DNA of 64,000 bases from Bacteroidales bacterium (GTDB taxonomy: Bacteria; Bacteroidota; Bacteroidia; Bacteroidales; F082): contig JAEEII010000124.1 of the NCBI GenBank assembly GCA_016281295.1, forward strand, positions 31,396-95,395, given 5' to 3'. Position numbers and translations under genes: made by a program. The stretch's first letter is position 1. Each line of letters opens with the position of its first letter. Shown in pieces: positions 35,115-43,710 of the stretch. A model generated the notes under the pieces. That model was not told the DNA's origin. It saw only the letters and a program-made list of their open reading frames with translations, and ran no database searches.

Positions 35115-36206
35115 TCACTCACTACGGATTTCTTTAGACTTAGCTCGCGGTTCAAGGCCCAAATCTTCTCTGATGAAACGTAATTTTAAGAGCAATTGTT
35201 TCATTCCTTCCACATCAAGGCGGCCAGTGTTGTGCGAATGATAATCTTCGGTACGAGAGATGGCATCATCACCCACCGTGAAATACTTGTCGTAATTCAA
35301 ATCACGGCTGTCGCAAGGAATGCGGAAATAATTGCCCATGTCGATGGAGCGCAGCATCTCCTCGCGAGTGACTAAGGTTTCATACAGTTTCTCTCCATGA
35401 CGGGTACCGATGACTTTCACCTCGGTATCGAGGTATTTCTTATCGATACGACCATACACCTCTTTCAAAGCCTGTGCCAGCACCTCAAGGGTGGCAGCCG
35501 GGGCTTTTTGAACAAAGAGGTCACCATTCTCGCCATGCTCAAAGGCGTAGATAACCAAGTCAACAGCATCGTCGAGGGTCATCATGAAGCGAGTCATGTT
35601 AGGATCGGTGATGGTGATGGGCTTGCCTTCCTGCATCTGTTCCACCCAAAGCGGGATGACTGAACCACGACTGGCCATCACGTTGCCGTAACGAGTACAG
35701 CAAATGGTGGTCTTGGCGTGAGGACCCAACGCACGGCCTTGCGCGATGGCTACCTTTTCCATCATGGCCTTGGAGATTCCCATGGCGTTGATTGGATAGG
35801 CTGCCTTGTCGGTAGAGAGCACCACCACGTTCTTCACACCATGCTCGATAGCGGAAAGAAGCACATTGTTAGTCCCTTCCACATTGGTACGGACGGCTTC
35901 CATCGGGAAGAACTCGCAGGATGGGACTTGTTTCAGGGCAGCAGCACTGAATACATAGTCCACACCGTTCATAGCGAAGTCAACCGCCTCTTTCTGACGA
36001 ACGTTACCAATATAGAACTTCACCTTGGCGGACTCTTCTGGATGGTTGGCTTGCAAATGATGCCGCATATCGTCCTGTTTTTTCTCATCGCGCGAAAGGA
36101 TTCGGATCTCTTTGATGTCGCTCGTCAAAAAACGACGCAACACGGCGTTTCCGAAACTGCCGGTTCCTCCCGTTATCAAGAGGACTTTATCTTTAAAAAC
36201 TGACAT
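35115..36206 (-). CDS. fnlA: UDP-GlcNAc 4,6-dehydratase/5-epimerase, FnlA/WbjB/CapE-like
   Basis: A 363-residue soluble short-chain dehydratase. The NAD site is LLITGGTGSFGNAVLRRFL, then VVVLSTDKAAYPINAMGISKAMMEKV with the M-x3-K catalytic pair seen in this group instead of Y-x3-K, and CTRYGNVMASRGSVIPLW. It converts UDP-GlcNAc to the 4-keto-6-deoxy-L sugars that FnlB and FnlC turn into UDP-FucNAc. It is the first gene of the fnl set in transcription order and lies 10 bases after the secreted cysteine-peptidase-like gene. The C-terminus ends in a polar tail next to the palindrome. Confidence 0.9.
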   Translation of the reverse strand: MSVFKDKVLLITGGTGSFGNAVLRRFLTSDIKEIRILSRDEKKQDDMRHHLQANHPEESAKVKFYIGNVRQKEAVDFAMNGVDYVFSAAALKQVPSCEFFPMEAVRTNVEGTNNVLLSAIEHGVKNVVVLSTDKAAYPINAMGISKAMMEKVAIAQGRALGPHAKTTICCTRYGNVMASRGSVIPLWVEQMQEGKPITITDPNMTRFMMTLDDAVDLVIYAFEHGENGDLFVQKAPAATLEVLAQALKEVYGRIDKKYLDTEVKVIGTRHGEKLYETLVTREEMLRSIDMGNYFRIPCDSRDLNYDKYFTVGDDAISRTEDYHSHNTGRLDVEGMKQLLLKLRFIREDLGLEPRAKSKEIRSE

Positions 36207-36216
36207 GATCTATTTA

Positions 36217-37536
36217 TTAATTCTTGTTTTGTTCTATGTGAATGAGTCGATTACTAACCTGTCCATATTGCCCACGGAAATGCACCTTCAAATAATAACT
36301 ACTGAGCGTTACCAAGGCAGAACCCGCCTGTAATTGGTTCTCATTAAAAATAGTAATGTAATAAGGGCATTCGCGTTCATCGCCAAGCGACATAAACACT
36401 GGAGTGGCATTAGCACTGGAGAAATAGACTCTTACTTTATTGTCTTGGAGCGTATAACTGACATTGATATCAATTACTTCAAAATGAATGAATGCTGAGC
36501 TTCCTCCTCCCTCGTTAGCGAGTCGAGCTTTATAACTGCCGTACGGCAAATCATAAAACACGACATCAGAGGTATCAATAGGTACCCTTTGAAACATGTC
36601 ATCATCCTTATAAAGTTCCAAATAAGAATAATTGTGATTAAAAATGTTAATGACCACTGAATCGCCAACAGGATAAGCCACCTGGTCTCCCCTGCTGGTA
36701 CACAAATCGTCATTATACTCAAATTTCGGAGTTAAATGTCCATTCGACCATAAAAAGCCCTCTTCTGGCTCTGGATTCTGTGTAAGGTCTTTGGGACGAT
36801 AAATCATGTATCCACCATTATTCCAACGGTTTTTAAAACCCTCGAACGTATATTCATTCAATTTACTATCTAACCCAGAAGCACGGGTGGTTTCAAAAAC
36901 GACCACTTTTCTGATAGAGTCATTGGTATCCCTCCCAATATCATAAATCATAGCCACATGACCCGTATGCCATAACACGTCGCACAATTGAATAGAATCA
37001 GGAGGCAAATCCTGGCGTTTTGTTAAGGCTGCAATGCCATTAATTGAACTGGAATAATAGGGAGCTTTTACACCAATCACGTACCACACCGAGGATGAGC
37101 AAACAGAACCATAGTAAGGCGCGGCGTCAAATCCATAATATGGGGCAAGTTTAAGGTTTTCTGTGTACATCACACTTCGAGGATTGTGAAGCGCTGTCAT
37201 AAAAGTGTATAACGTGACATCATGACCTATTAAACCATTCACCTTTTGAGCTAAAGAATAAGGTAATCCAAGACAATTACTTCCAGCTTGGTAAGGGCCA
37301 GAGGTGTAAACACTTGGGACATCAAGCAATGGATTCCATTCAATCCCCGCCACCATGCGGGCTTTGGCTAAGGCATTATCCACGCCACTATTAATGGGCA
37401 CATCGTGAATCAAAGTATCCGTGAAAGGCATTCCGGGGAAAGACAAGCATACTTTTTGACTATATGCTGACGGCAATAATAACAACCGGCAACACAATGC
37501 GAAACAAACTGCTATGATCTTAGCCCCTGTTTTCAT
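36217..37536 (-). CDS. Secreted protein with NlpC/CHAP-like cysteine peptidase features
   Basis: A 439-residue exported protein with a signal peptide ending near PSAYSQ (residue 27). The first half looks like a papain-like NlpC/P60 or CHAP fold. Possible nucleophile C146 lies in YYGSVCSSSV, the following His 193 in HTGHVAMIYDI, and an acidic/Thr block follows in VVVFETT. An earlier CLGLPYSLAQ with C88 is an alternative nucleophile position. The C-terminal half has beta-rich modules without a clear T9SS sorting signal. It could cleave peptide cross-links or amide-linked peptides at the cell surface. It is embedded between rmlB and fnlA, an unusual place for such a gene. Substrate unknown. Confidence 0.55.
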   Translation of the reverse strand: MKTGAKIIAVCFALCCRLLLLPSAYSQKVCLSFPGMPFTDTLIHDVPINSGVDNALAKARMVAGIEWNPLLDVPSVYTSGPYQAGSNCLGLPYSLAQKVNGLIGHDVTLYTFMTALHNPRSVMYTENLKLAPYYGFDAAPYYGSVCSSSVWYVIGVKAPYYSSSINGIAALTKRQDLPPDSIQLCDVLWHTGHVAMIYDIGRDTNDSIRKVVVFETTRASGLDSKLNEYTFEGFKNRWNNGGYMIYRPKDLTQNPEPEEGFLWSNGHLTPKFEYNDDLCTSRGDQVAYPVGDSVVINIFNHNYSYLELYKDDDMFQRVPIDTSDVVFYDLPYGSYKARLANEGGGSSAFIHFEVIDINVSYTLQDNKVRVYFSSANATPVFMSLGDERECPYYITIFNENQLQAGSALVTLSSYYLKVHFRGQYGQVSNRLIHIEQNKN

Positions 37537-37561
37537 ACGGCACTATTCAGAACAACTTCTT

Positions 37562-38716
37562 TTAGATTTTTCCGTAATATTCCTCATAATATTGCTGATA
37601 CGCGCCCGAAGTCACGTTATCCATCCATTCCTGGTTGTCGAGATACCAGCGGACGGTCTTCTCGATACCTTCCTCGAACTGGAGACTCGGCTCCCAGCCA
37701 AGTTCTTTCTGAAGCTTGGATGAGTCAATCGCATAACGGAGATCATGGCCGGCACGGTCGGTGACGTAAGTAATCAAATCCATGTCCTCACCTTCCTTGC
37801 GACCCAACAAACGATCCACTGTGTTGATGAGCACCTTAATCAAATCAATGTTTTTCCACTCGTTAAAGCCACCGATATTATAGGTCTCAGCGACCTTGCC
37901 CTTGTGGAAAATCAAATCAATAGCCCTAGCATGATCCTCCACATACAACCAGTCACGTACATTCTCTCCTTTGCCATACACTGGCAAGGGTTTGCGATGA
38001 CGTATATTATTAATAAATAAAGGTATCAGCTTCTCAGGGAATTGATAGGGCCCATAATTATTGGAACAATTGGTCACGATAGTCGGGAGTCCGTAGGTGT
38101 CATGGAAAGCCCTCACGAAATGATCGCTAGAGGCTTTGGCGGCACTGTAAGGACTATGTGGCTGATATTTCAGATCCTCGGTGAAAAACTTGTCGCCATA
38201 CGCCAGATGATGCTTACCCGAAGAAGCTTTGGTGGTAAAAGGCGGTTCAATGCCAGCTGGATGCGTCAGCTCCAAGGCACCATATACCTCATCGGTGCTG
38301 ATATGGTAGAAAGGACCCACCCCCTGTCCCTCTCCATTAGGGAGGAGAGATGAGCCCCAATACAATTTGGCGGCTTGAAGGAGGCTCAAGGTACCCATGA
38401 CATTGGTTTGGGCAAAGGTGAAGGGGTCTTTGATGCTTCGGTCAACATGACTTTCCGCAGCGAGATGGATGATGCCATTCACTTGTTCGTCCTGCATCAG
38501 CTTATAGACTCCCTCGAAGTCACAAATATCCATTTTGACAAAGCGATAATTCGGTTTGTCTTCTATATCTTTGAGATTGGCAAGGTTACCGGCGTAGGTC
38601 AACTTGTCGAGGTTGATAATTTTGTAGTCAGGGTATTTGTTTACAAACAAACGTACTACATGACTGCCAATGAAGCCGGCTCCTCCCGTGATAATTATCG
38701 ATCGATTATAAACCAT
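37562..38716 (-). CDS. rmlB: dTDP-glucose 4,6-dehydratase
   Basis: A 384-residue extended short-chain dehydratase. It has SIIITGGAGFIGSHVVRLF, HLAAESHVDRSI, the catalytic T141-D-E143 in HISTDEVYG, PYSAAKASSDH with Y-x3-K and NCSNNYGPYQFPEKLIPL. It converts dTDP-glucose to dTDP-4-keto-6-deoxyglucose. It is longer than the usual 350-360 residues, partly because of a segment GSSLLPNGEGQGVG (121-134) encoded by a GGAGAGG/CCTCTCC palindromic repeat. The next steps (rmlC, rmlD or an aminotransferase) are not in the window, so the final sugar is unknown. It lies 51 bases after rmlA. Confidence 0.92.
   Translation of the reverse strand: MVYNRSIIITGGAGFIGSHVVRLFVNKYPDYKIINLDKLTYAGNLANLKDIEDKPNYRFVKMDICDFEGVYKLMQDEQVNGIIHLAAESHVDRSIKDPFTFAQTNVMGTLSLLQAAKLYWGSSLLPNGEGQGVGPFYHISTDEVYGALELTHPAGIEPPFTTKASSGKHHLAYGDKFFTEDLKYQPHSPYSAAKASSDHFVRAFHDTYGLPTIVTNCSNNYGPYQFPEKLIPLFINNIRHRKPLPVYGKGENVRDWLYVEDHARAIDLIFHKGKVAETYNIGGFNEWKNIDLIKVLINTVDRLLGRKEGEDMDLITYVTDRAGHDLRYAIDSSKLQKELGWEPSLQFEEGIEKTVRWYLDNQEWMDNVTSGAYQQYYEEYYGKI
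38316..38350. repeat. CCTCTCC/GGAGAGG-type palindromic repeat inside rmlB
   Basis: The stretch begins CCCACCCCCTGTCCCTCTCC and continues through ATTAGGGAGGAGAGA, an imperfect palindrome. It resembles the intergenic repeats at about 54,974-55,010 and 63,843-63,870, which also show C-rich DNA, CCCTCTCC, a short loop and GGAGAGGG. It encodes residues 123-134 of RmlB, within a loop ahead of the conserved FYHISTDEVYG strand. Confidence 0.6.
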
Positions 38717-38767
38717 AATAAGGTTATAGAAATTTACTACTAATTTACTATAACAATGAATCCGCCT

Positions 38768-39679
38768 TTACTGTGCAAATGTATCGGAAGTGATTTCAGA
38801 CTTGTATTCCTCAATCACGCGAAGCAGGTATTGACCATATTGGTTCTTCAGCATCGGTTGAGCTAACTCCCTCATTTTATTATCGTTAATCCAACCGTGA
38901 CGATAAGCGATGCCTTCCAGACAAGCAATCTTCAATCCTTGTCGTTTCTCGATGACCTCCACAAAAGTGGAAGCCTCAGCCAAACTATCGTGAGTGCCAG
39001 TGTCAAGCCAGGCAAATCCACGACCTAAGGTCTGCACTTTCAGCTCACCATCATTCAAGAACTCCTGGTTCACTGTGGTAATCTCCAGTTCACCACGGGC
39101 AGAGGGTTTGATATGTTTTGCCACTTCCACCACTTTATTAGGATAGAAATACAACCCCACCACAGCATAATTGCTCTTAGGTTGCTTCGGCTTCTCTTCG
39201 ATACTGATACAGTTTCCCTGTTTATCAAACTCGGCAACACCATAACGTTCAGGATCCGACACCCAATAACCGAACACCGTGGCTTTCCTGTTCTTCTCCG
39301 CATCATCCACGGCATGTTTCAGCATACCAGTTAAACCAGACCCATGAAAGATATTGTCACCCAACACAAGACAAACACAGTCATCACCAATGAACTGTTC
39401 ACCGATAATGAAAGCCTGCGCAAGTCCATCGGGGGAAGGTTGCTCTGCATATTCAAAATGCACCCCATAGTCACTGCCATCACCCAAGAGACGCTTGAAA
39501 CCAGGGAGATCGTATGGAGTAGAGATAATCAAAATATCCCGAATGCCAGCCAGCATCAGCACAGAGATGGGATAATACACCATAGGCTTGTCGTAAATCG
39601 GCAACAGCTGTTTACTGACTCCTTTGGTAATGGGATATAAACGAGTGCCAGAACCACCGGCAAGAACGATACCTTTCAT
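38768..39679 (-). CDS. rmlA: Glucose-1-phosphate thymidylyltransferase
   Basis: A 303-residue nucleotidyltransferase with the signature [20 protein letters not shown], the uridylate/thymidylate-binding [29 protein letters not shown] and [13 protein letters not shown]. It makes dTDP-glucose from glucose-1-phosphate and dTTP for RmlB. An open frame extends seven codons further upstream, but the ATG at 39,677-39,679 gives the canonical start. A -7-like TACATTTG for rmlB occurs inside the 3' end (38,776-38,783) without a -33 match, and I regard it as chance. Confidence 0.93.
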   Translation of the reverse strand: MKGIVLAGGSGTRLYPITKGVSKQLLPIYDKPMVYYPISVLMLAGIRDILIISTPYDLPGFKRLLGDGSDYGVHFEYAEQPSPDGLAQAFIIGEQFIGDDCVCLVLGDNIFHGSGLTGMLKHAVDDAEKNRKATVFGYWVSDPERYGVAEFDKQGNCISIEEKPKQPKSNYAVVGLYFYPNKVVEVAKHIKPSARGELEITTVNQEFLNDGELKVQTLGRGFAWLDTGTHDSLAEASTFVEVIEKRQGLKIACLEGIAYRHGWINDNKMRELAQPMLKNQYGQYLLRVIEEYKSEITSDTFAQ

Positions 39680-39696
39680 TTGATATGAAGTTAGAA

Positions 39697-40281
39697 TCAC
39701 GCTTGGGGTTCAAGAAGCATTATGTTTCTCCATTTAAAGTAACCAAACACAGCGATTACCACATATAGAGCATACAAACTTGCTTTGAACGGAATACCTT
39801 TATAATAATACAATGCAGAGGTGACCACATCGACCACAATCCACACAAACCACTGTTCAAGATATTTACGAGCCAGTGCCCAGATACCCACAATGCTAAA
39901 CGCGGTAGTAAACGCATCGGCAATCGGCACTTTCGAGTCGGTGAAAGTCACCAAGATATAATAAATGACTGCCCAGAAAACCAATCCTGCCAAAAGCCAC
40001 CAAAAGAGGGTCTTTTGAGGGATATGACGGATGGGCAATTCCTTTTTTTTCTGTTGATGAAGTGTCCATGCGATAAAACCATAAACAGTCATGGCCAGAT
40101 AATAGAACTCCATGCCACAATCCGCATAAAGCCCTTTCTGATAATAAAGCACGATACCCAATGACTGCATGAGAAAACCCACGACCCACATCCATACGCT
40201 GGCCTTATATTCCAGCAGGATGTATGCCAACCCCAACGCCGTCGTCGTAATATCAAGCCAATGATCAGCAAGAAAAGACAT
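39697..40281 (-). CDS. pnuC: PnuC-type nicotinamide riboside (or vitamin) transporter
   Basis: A 194-residue membrane protein with about seven hydrophobic helices. It carries the family blocks [44 protein letters not shown] and [20 protein letters not shown], where W-x-x-x-D and Y/K-rich segments line the substrate channel. PnuC proteins let nicotinamide riboside or thiamine-like vitamins cross the inner membrane, trapped afterwards by phosphorylation. Its place between rmlA and the WbpM-like gene has no obvious pathway reason. There is no riboswitch and no separate promoter seen, so it is probably co-expressed with the polysaccharide genes. Confidence 0.88.
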   Translation of the reverse strand: MSFLADHWLDITTTALGLAYILLEYKASVWMWVVGFLMQSLGIVLYYQKGLYADCGMEFYYLAMTVYGFIAWTLHQQKKKELPIRHIPQKTLFWWLLAGLVFWAVIYYILVTFTDSKVPIADAFTTAFSIVGIWALARKYLEQWFVWIVVDVVTSALYYYKGIPFKASLYALYVVIAVFGYFKWRNIMLLEPQA

Positions 40282-40294
40282 CGTCAGTCAACTC

Positions 40295-42211
40295 TCAATT
40301 CTCAACTCCCTTGTCGTAAATCTCGAAGCGGGAGTTCTTGGATATAAACTCAGGAACGGTCTTTTTCATTAGAATCACCATGTCGGGAATTTCGACACGA
40401 TGAGCCAAATCCACCAGTTGTTCAAGGACGATCTTCATCTCATCGTACTTGTATTCACGCACTTTAGCGATACGAATACGGTCGTGAGAAGTGGGCAATG
40501 TATTTTCCTTATTCGACAGAACCTCCTCGTAGAGTTTCTCACCCGGACGAAGTCCTGTATATTGAATCTCAATATCTTCTCCAACTTTCAGTCCTGCCAA
40601 GCTGATCATACGACGTGCCAATGTGTCGATTTTCACCGACTCACCCATGTCAAACACGAAGATCTGGTTACCCGAGCTCATGATGGCGGCTTCCATCACC
40701 AGACGGCAAGCCTCTGGAATCGTCATGAAGAAACGGGTGATATCCGGATGCGTCACCGTCACGGGACCACCATTGGCAATCTGCTCACGGAAACGAGGAA
40801 TGACTGACCCATTGGACCCAAGCACATTGCCGAAACGGGTGGTGACGAACTTCGTGTTGCCTTTCACCTTGCCCTGCTCCACCGCCAGTCCCAACGACTG
40901 CACATAGATTTCAGCCAAACGCTTGGAGCAACCCATGATATTAGTGGGGTTGACGGCTTTGTCGGTTGAAATCATCACCATCATCTCTGTACCGTATTCC
41001 AGACATTTGTTAGCCACATTGCAGGAGCCGTGTACGTTGACCAGCACCGCTTCGCAGGGGTTTTCCTCCATCAACGGAACATGTTTATAGGCAGCGGCAT
41101 GAAACACCACCTGAGGATGCCAGTCACGGAACGCATAGTCAAGACGGTCAATATGGCGGACATCGCCAATGATAGGTAAAAAGTCGAGCTCTGGAAAACG
41201 GTTTTCCAACTCCAAACGTAGGTTATGCATCGGAGTCTCGGCATTGTCATAAAGCACCAGCTTCTTGACCCCAAACGTGGCCAGTTGACGGCACAACTCC
41301 GAGCCGATGGAACCAGCCGCACCTGTGACCATAACCACTTTCCCCTTGAAGTTCTTTATAATCTCATCCATGGAAATCTTAATCTCCGGTCTTCCCAGCA
41401 GATCCTCGATTTTCACCTCACGGACTCTTTCCTTCAAAAGACGACGACCTTCCACCTCGTTGATTGTCGGGACTATCAAAACCCTGACTCCATGATCAGA
41501 GCAATAGTCCACCAGGCTGTTGTTCTCTTTCAACACATCCGCCTCGGTAGCGAACAAGATGCAACGAACAGAGAGTGCCTCAATAATATGATCCAACTCC
41601 TTGTCAGAGCGATAAACAAACACAGGCAGATCAGTGATTTTCAGATTTTTGTTCTTAGCATCGGGCGAAATAAAGCCAACCACTTGATAATGAGGAGAGT
41701 TCTGAAGTCTTGTGATAGCAGCCGTGGACTTATCCGAGATGCCATAAACAAGCACTCGTTGACGGTTGCTTAACTCTTTGACCTTTTTCTTATAAGTATC
41801 ATAGACGAAGAACATCGCCAGTCTGACACAAATCATCAGGAAGAGCCCCATCAGCAAGTCATAGAACAACGCCAGTATGACGCTGGAGTTGAACTTGCAA
41901 GCAATACCAATAACAGCACCCATGAAGCCCGCTTTAACCACTAAGGTAAGAATATAGCGAACCAAATCTCTCAAGGTAGTGTGCCTGACGACCACCTTAT
42001 AACCTTTGAAGATCAACATACCCAGCAAAGTGCCCACCAAGGAAGCAGTCATCCACCAAATTGAGAATGTCCCCTTATAGTAGGCGGAACTGGATATAAA
42101 ATTCAAAGAAAGCAACACCAACGCCGAGGAAAGGATCGACAATAGCAAGTCGATCACGAAAATCACCTTCGTGCTCAGGTATTGATGAAAATACTTATTT
42201 AAACGGTCCAT
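40295..42211 (-). CDS. Membrane-anchored NDP-sugar 4,6-dehydratase, WbpM/CapD/FlaA1-like
   Basis: A 638-residue protein. Four N-terminal membrane helices (about 15-120) precede a CoA-binding-like domain, and the catalytic short-chain dehydrogenase domain starts at KGKVVMVTGAAGSIGSELCRQL. It has VFHAAAYKHVPLMEENP, ISTDKAVNPTNIMGCSKRLAE with M-x3-K, and TTRFGNVLGSNGSVIPRF. Such proteins remove water from UDP-GlcNAc to give UDP-4-keto-6-deoxy-GlcNAc, the entry to QuiNAc, FucNAc or bacillosamine. A TTG eight codons upstream is open, but the ATG at 42,209-42,211 is the normal start. The last residues (GVEN) are encoded by a CAACTCTCAATTCTC-type spacer repeat that supplies the stop. Confidence 0.88.
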   Translation of the reverse strand: MDRLNKYFHQYLSTKVIFVIDLLLSILSSALVLLSLNFISSSAYYKGTFSIWWMTASLVGTLLGMLIFKGYKVVVRHTTLRDLVRYILTLVVKAGFMGAVIGIACKFNSSVILALFYDLLMGLFLMICVRLAMFFVYDTYKKKVKELSNRQRVLVYGISDKSTAAITRLQNSPHYQVVGFISPDAKNKNLKITDLPVFVYRSDKELDHIIEALSVRCILFATEADVLKENNSLVDYCSDHGVRVLIVPTINEVEGRRLLKERVREVKIEDLLGRPEIKISMDEIIKNFKGKVVMVTGAAGSIGSELCRQLATFGVKKLVLYDNAETPMHNLRLELENRFPELDFLPIIGDVRHIDRLDYAFRDWHPQVVFHAAAYKHVPLMEENPCEAVLVNVHGSCNVANKCLEYGTEMMVMISTDKAVNPTNIMGCSKRLAEIYVQSLGLAVEQGKVKGNTKFVTTRFGNVLGSNGSVIPRFREQIANGGPVTVTHPDITRFFMTIPEACRLVMEAAIMSSGNQIFVFDMGESVKIDTLARRMISLAGLKVGEDIEIQYTGLRPGEKLYEEVLSNKENTLPTSHDRIRIAKVREYKYDEMKIVLEQLVDLAHRVEIPDMVILMKKTVPEFISKNSRFEIYDKGVEN

Positions 42212-42238
42212 GTATCTCTGTTTTAATGCCGACAATCT

Positions 42239-43516
42239 CTACAGCCGGCCATCCACAATAGTTCTCGGAAGGATTCCTTTCACGTCATATATAACTCCAC
42301 CATCTTTTACAAGAGTTTTTACATCCATTTCAAGGAATTGTTGATGGGACACCGCAAGAATCACAGCATCGTAAAGTTGAGGGGTAAGCGATGAGAGTTG
42401 GGTTGTAATCTCGATGCCATATTCCTCCTTCACATGATCCTTATTAGCCCATGGATCAAACACAGTGATGTTTGGGGTGTATTCAAGCAAGGTGTTATAG
42501 ATATCCACCACTTTGGTATTACGGATGTCGGGGCAATTCTCCTTGAAGGTGATTCCAAGAATCAAGACATTGGCATCTTTCACCATTACGCCCTTTTTGT
42601 TCATGCATTTAATGGTTTGGTTTGCCACGTAGGCGCCCATGCCGTCGTTGAGTCTTCGGGCAGCGCGCATGATACGAGGCAACACGCCATACACCTGCGC
42701 TTTTTGAATCAGATAATAAGGATCCACGCTGATGCAATGGCCACCCACCAAGCCTGGGCTCAACTTGATGAAGTTCCACTTACTGGAAGCAGCCTCAATG
42801 ACATCATGTGTGTCGATGCCCATGGCATTGAAGATCTTGGCCAGTTCATTCATGAAGGCGATGTTGACGTCGCGCTGGCTGTTCTCGATGATCTTGGATG
42901 CTTCCGCGACCTTGATACTGGGGGCTTTATGCGTTCCATTCACCAGAACGCTGTTATAAACCTCATCCACATAGTCAGCGATTTCAGGCGTTGAGCCCGA
43001 AGTCACCTTCTTGATTTTCTCCACCGTATGCTGTTTGTCGCCCGGGTTGATACGTTCAGGGCTATATCCCGCGTAAAAGTCCACGTTAAACTTCAATCCA
43101 CTGACCCGTTCCACCACAGGAAGACATTCTTCTTCAGTGACACCGGGGTACACCGTTGACTCATACACCACCACATCGCCCTTGCTAATCACCTTGCCGA
43201 CAGTCTCACTGGCGCCTCTAAGAGGCTTCAGGTCAGCACGGTTGTCCTGATCAACGGGGGTGGGCACTGCCACCACATAAAAGTTGCAATTCCGAATCTC
43301 ATCGAGGTTCGTGGTACAACGGAAACCATGGTTATTAATCGCATCCTGGAGCAGCTCATCGCTGACCTCGAGGGTAGCATCATGTCCTTTCATCAAAGCG
43401 TCCACACGCTTAGGGTTCATGTCGAAACCGACAGTCGTAAACTTCGTTGCAAACAATCTTGCCAACGGGAGACCCACATAACCGAGGCCGATCACACAGA
43501 TTTTAGTTTCTTTCAT
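42239..43516 (-). CDS. UDP-N-acetylhexosamine dehydrogenase, WbpO/TviB/WecC-like
   Basis: A 425-residue nucleotide-sugar dehydrogenase. It has ICVIGLGYVGLPLARLFA, YESTVYPGVTEEECLPV, YSPERINPGDKQHTVEKI (typical for N-acetylhexosamine enzymes) and active-site C261 in SPGLVGGHCISVDPYYL. It produces a UDP-N-acetyl-hexosaminuronic acid, most likely GalNAcA or ManNAcA. It is the first gene of the polysaccharide operon, with a leader of about 130 bases upstream. With Ugd (30,110) it gives two uronic acids, both possible acceptors for amide-linked amino acids. Confidence 0.9.
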   Translation of the reverse strand: MKETKICVIGLGYVGLPLARLFATKFTTVGFDMNPKRVDALMKGHDATLEVSDELLQDAINNHGFRCTTNLDEIRNCNFYVVAVPTPVDQDNRADLKPLRGASETVGKVISKGDVVVYESTVYPGVTEEECLPVVERVSGLKFNVDFYAGYSPERINPGDKQHTVEKIKKVTSGSTPEIADYVDEVYNSVLVNGTHKAPSIKVAEASKIIENSQRDVNIAFMNELAKIFNAMGIDTHDVIEAASSKWNFIKLSPGLVGGHCISVDPYYLIQKAQVYGVLPRIMRAARRLNDGMGAYVANQTIKCMNKKGVMVKDANVLILGITFKENCPDIRNTKVVDIYNTLLEYTPNITVFDPWANKDHVKEEYGIEITTQLSSLTPQLYDAVILAVSHQQFLEMDVKTLVKDGGVIYDVKGILPRTIVDGRL

Positions 43517-43656
43517 TTATTGAAATTTGGAATTGATATAGTTCAAGTATTAATACAGCTTCGCCCCCTGAGTCCCAATAAGATATCCCGAAAAGCATCC
43601 CTAATTCAAGGATAGATAAGGATATATGGAGTCAGTAGAGCTTTCTATAAATTGTG

Positions 43657-43686
43657 CAAATTTACGAAAAAAACAAACATAAACAA
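43657..43686 (-). promoter_or_regulatory. Promoter of the polysaccharide locus
   Basis: The minus strand carries TAAATTTG (complement of 43,657-43,664), a match to TAnnTTTG, with a TTG (complement of 43,684-43,686) 19 bases before it. Transcription would begin near 43,650 and leave a leader of about 130 bases before the first ATG at 43,516. The leader and the divergent recR start share the 194-base gap 43,517-43,710, which contains no gene. Confidence 0.6.
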
Positions 43687-43710
43687 GAATCTTTTTATAA
43701 TTTTGCTGCC

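Noticed and set aside
38776..38783. Internal promoter for rmlB (TACATTTG) at the end of rmlA
   Set aside because: There is no TTG 19-21 bases upstream and the bases are coding for RmlA, so chance occurrence is likely.
42398..42994. 198-codon plus-strand open frame opposite the WbpO-like gene
   Set aside because: The opposite strand encodes a complete nucleotide-sugar dehydrogenase with all motifs. The plus-strand product is an antisense artefact.
43517..43656. JUMPstart/ops-like element in the leader of the polysaccharide operon
   Set aside because: The leader contains a GGGGGCGAAGCTG stretch, but it does not match the GGCGGTAG ops core or its surroundings.
43654..43710. N-terminal extension of RecR by 19 residues
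   Set aside because: The extra residues have no family similarity, and MAEYSSILLENAV is the standard start.
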